Source: Acinetobacter lwoffii (GTDB lineage: Bacteria; Pseudomonadota; Gammaproteobacteria; Pseudomonadales; Moraxellaceae). Taken from it: DNA of 64,000 bases. This document shows positions 61,683-64,000 of the stretch, one piece after another. The stretch is taken from positions 2,480,001 to 2,544,000 of the forward strand of contig NZ_CP118963.1 of assembly GCF_029024105.1 (NCBI RefSeq), written 5' to 3'. The first letter of the stretch is position 1. Each line of letters opens with the position of its first letter. The position numbers were made by a program, and so were the translations under genes. The notes under the pieces are model-generated. The model was not told the origin of the DNA. It was given only the letters and a program-made list of their open reading frames with translations, and did not search any database.

Positions 61683-62519
61683 TTAAGGATTTAACTGCAC
61701 GGCATGGAATTGCAAATGGTCATCTACGAAACTTTGAATAAAGTAATAACCATGATCATAGCCCTGATGTTCACGCAAAGTTAGCGGCTGGTTGACGGCA
61801 TCACAAGCTTGCTGAAACAAGGCTGGATTAAGCTGACTATAGAACTGATCCGAAAAACCCTGATCAATCAGGATATCGCTAAATAATGCGCCCTTTTCTT
61901 GAACCAAAGCGGTCGCATCATGTTTCAGCCATTCCTCTTTCTCAGTACCCAGATAATTCGAGAATGCCTTGTCACCCCAAGGACACTGACTCGGTGCACA
62001 AATCGGTGCAAAGGCTGAAACAGATTTAAATTTTTCTGGATATTTATATGCCAAGGTCAATGCGCCATGACCGCCCATAGAGTGGCCGAAGATGCCGATC
62101 TTGCCGGGATGAATCACGAACTCCTCAGTGACCAGTGCATAAAGCTCATCGACAATAAAGCTTTCCATCTGATAATGTTCAGCCCATGGTGCCTGAGTGG
62201 CATTAATATAAAAACCTGCACCCTGACCGATATCCCAGTTGTCGCCTTCTGCCACGCTTTCACCACGTGGTGAGGTATCTGGTGTAATCAGAATCAAGCC
62301 AAGTTGCGCCGCCAAACGCTGTGCATGCGCCTTGATGGCAAAGGTTTCTTCGGTACAGGTCAAACCTGCCAGATAGAATAATGCCGGACAGCTGTGACCT
62401 TCTAAAGCTTGAGGCGGCAGAAAAATGCCAAATTTAGTCGGTGTTTTAAGATAGCGTGAATCAAAACGATAAATCCGCTGTTCACCTTCAAAGCTTCTAT
62501 TGTTCTGTATAAGTTCCAT
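61683..62519 (-). CDS. fghA: S-formylglutathione hydrolase
   Basis: Esterase D-family enzyme releasing formate from S-formylglutathione in formaldehyde detoxification. Nucleophile motif GHSMGGHGAL, catalytic His in EHQGYDHGYYFIQ, and family markers LFYLAGLTCTEETFA and APICAPSQCPWG are clear. Length 278. The glutathione-dependent formaldehyde dehydrogenase usually paired with it is not in the window. Confidence 0.93.
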   Translation of the reverse strand: MELIQNNRSFEGEQRIYRFDSRYLKTPTKFGIFLPPQALEGHSCPALFYLAGLTCTEETFAIKAHAQRLAAQLGLILITPDTSPRGESVAEGDNWDIGQGAGFYINATQAPWAEHYQMESFIVDELYALVTEEFVIHPGKIGIFGHSMGGHGALTLAYKYPEKFKSVSAFAPICAPSQCPWGDKAFSNYLGTEKEEWLKHDATALVQEKGALFSDILIDQGFSDQFYSQLNPALFQQACDAVNQPLTLREHQGYDHGYYFIQSFVDDHLQFHAVQLNP

Positions 62520-62562
62520 GGCTATTCCTTATTATTACAACCGGTCTGTGGATGACATTGAT

Positions 62563-63945
62563 CTAGGGAGATGGTGTTGCCGTACTAGTCTGTGGAAATA
62601 AACGTTGCTCCAGTTGTGGCAACATCAATTCCATATTCTTACCAATCACCCATTGCGGTTCTGATGGCTCAAAACCTTGAGCTGATTCCCATTTTGCTAC
62701 GGTATCTGTGGCCTGTGCGAAAGCGCTTTGCAAGCTGCTATTTTCACGCATGGCTTCATCAAAGAACGCACGACCAAAATAGGTATAATCCGCTTCATTC
62801 GAACAGCCAAAAGACTGACGGTCAGCTGCCGAAGCCGTAATCACCAAGGTATTGTCATTCTGTAAAGCAGAAGCAAAACTGCCTGAAAAACAGGCCGAGA
62901 TTACGATCACGCGCCAACGTATGCCTGATGCATCTAGTGTTTCACGCAACCATTTTGGATCAACCTGCGCCAGATCCAGTGGGGCATTTTCCATTTCAAA
63001 TACATTCGGCAAACCGTGAGAGGTCATATATAAAAATAATACGTCACTTTCACGGTTCATCTGCTGCCCCATACGGCGCAATGTCAGCTCCATACTGGTT
63101 TTGGAAGCAATCGGCATAGTGGTACGTGTCGCTGGGTGATTGACCAAGGCAATCGATCGGCCAAAAGTACCAAAACGGGTATCAAACTGCTCTTTAATCC
63201 GCTCAACTTCAGAATGGAATACATCCTGATAGCTCGCTCCAGCTACTCCCATGAAATACCAGTGTGACTGTGCAAATTCACCATACTCGATATTTTCCAG
63301 CGCTTTATTCAGCAAAGTTGGCTGGGCATAGAAAGCATCTTCGGCAAAACTCGGTGGAATTTCTTCGACTTTCCAGATCGGCTGATCTTTGACTGAAATC
63401 TGCCAAACTACTAGCGTAAACAAAGTCGCCAGCATAATCAGCGCACGTTCCCACCACGGCCATTTTAATTCACGTGAAATCACCCAGACCACTGCCAGAC
63501 TTTGCCAGACAAACAGCATGACAAAGAGCGTTGGAATATAGTCGTAAAGGATATAAGGCAGATAATCCAGATCACCCAGATACTGAATCAGACACTGGAA
63601 CAGCATGATATGGGTATCTAACACCAACCATAACAAGGCTGGCACCAGCATCAAGCGTGGATTATTGACCCGTTGCGAAAGAAAAATACCGACAATCAGG
63701 GCAATGAAAGGCCAAAGCGCATAACTGATCAGGCCTTGAGAGTTAAAATCTCCCATACGGCCTGAACTGAGCCAGCTAAACAAACTGTTGGCGCAGCCCC
63801 CTAAGATCCCCCAGAACACCAGTTGCATGATGGATGGACGGACCAGTTGTAAAGAACGCCTCGACCCCAGAAATAACCACATCCCGGCAATTTGGTTGCT
63901 CTTAAAATCGTGCCAAAAATTAATGGAGGGTTTAAAGTCGATCAT
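62563..63945 (-). CDS. Membrane-anchored C13-family (legumain-like) cysteine peptidase
   Basis: 460 residues. The N-terminal third has four or five hydrophobic segments (about residues 40-185). The C-terminal part is a C13 peptidase domain with His310 in LFLYMTSHG and Cys352 in VIVISACFSGSF, the caspase-fold dyad. Bacterial C13 proteins are poorly characterised, and the membrane fusion places the peptidase on one side of the inner membrane. The ATG at 63945 has no good RBS, so the start may be elsewhere. Confidence 0.85.
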   Translation of the reverse strand: MIDFKPSINFWHDFKSNQIAGMWLFLGSRRSLQLVRPSIMQLVFWGILGGCANSLFSWLSSGRMGDFNSQGLISYALWPFIALIVGIFLSQRVNNPRLMLVPALLWLVLDTHIMLFQCLIQYLGDLDYLPYILYDYIPTLFVMLFVWQSLAVVWVISRELKWPWWERALIMLATLFTLVVWQISVKDQPIWKVEEIPPSFAEDAFYAQPTLLNKALENIEYGEFAQSHWYFMGVAGASYQDVFHSEVERIKEQFDTRFGTFGRSIALVNHPATRTTMPIASKTSMELTLRRMGQQMNRESDVLFLYMTSHGLPNVFEMENAPLDLAQVDPKWLRETLDASGIRWRVIVISACFSGSFASALQNDNTLVITASAADRQSFGCSNEADYTYFGRAFFDEAMRENSSLQSAFAQATDTVAKWESAQGFEPSEPQWVIGKNMELMLPQLEQRLFPQTSTATPSP

Positions 63946-64000
63946 AGGATTTCAAGGAGATGAGTGGCTCGCTAATGTGCTGAATAAGTTTATGCTTGAT

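Overview
The window reads as a chromosomal segment of a gammaproteobacterium of the genus Acinetobacter. The evidence is the gene content and order (scpA-scpB-rluB, smc-zipA-ligA, birA-coaX, a complete paaABCDE... cluster divergent from paaZ), the moderate G+C with AT-rich spacers, and the use of Smc/ScpAB rather than MukBEF. No rRNA, tRNA, CRISPR array, prophage or plasmid backbone is visible. One complete insertion sequence is present.

Layout. 1-5200: the start of a YceD-type gene, epmC, an 858-bp IS5-family element inserted 4 bp after the epmC stop, yciO, two small hypotheticals, then scpA-scpB. 5242-6294: rluB. 6351-21874: a large peptide-uptake locus. On the minus strand an operon encodes two periplasmic oligopeptide-binding proteins, an exported M3 oligopeptidase, two permeases and a double ATPase of Yej/Opp type. 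On the plus strand, divergent from it, lie a TonB-dependent receptor, TonB, ExbB and two ExbD proteins. Both halves have sigma-54-like promoter motifs, and two palindromes lie between them, so the whole looks like one envelope-spanning import system under nitrogen-type control. 21930-39540: housekeeping genes (a bacterioferritin without its haem ligand, an SDR, rlmF, ligA, zipA, smc, a GntR regulator, a TauE/SafE permease, birA, coaX, two small alpha/beta hydrolases, ffh, ypjD, a methyltransferase).

39670-54756: phenylacetate catabolism. paaABCDEFGHJK-X-Y runs on the minus strand, paaZ is divergent, and an MFS transporter follows. GATAC-N27-GTATC elements, one with a single mismatch, sit upstream of paaA, paaZ and the transporter and are candidate PaaX operators. 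The pathway converts phenylacetate to phenylacetyl-CoA (PaaK), epoxidises the ring (PaaABCDE), isomerises it (PaaG), opens and oxidises it (PaaZ), and beta-oxidises the product (PaaJ, PaaF, PaaH) to acetyl-CoA and succinyl-CoA.

54942-64000: dusC, a NERD protein, ogt, and sugE/gdx behind a likely guanidine-II (mini-ykkC) riboswitch. A 530-bp non-coding region follows, holding six DnaA-box-like 9-mers at exact 12-bp spacing, then rpe and a DUF2218 protein. Next is a two-gene operon whose members are both compromised: a DUF898/YjgN membrane protein with a 3 x 7-bp repeat across its start, and an M48 protease with an in-frame stop directly after its HExxH motif. The window ends with S-formylglutathione hydrolase and a membrane-anchored C13 (legumain-like) peptidase.

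The observations most worth follow-up are the phased DnaA-box array, the sigma-54/TonB/ABC peptide locus, the heptanucleotide-repeat start of the DUF898 gene, the paired hydrolases in which one has lost its nucleophile, and the common N27 operator architecture of the paa genes.
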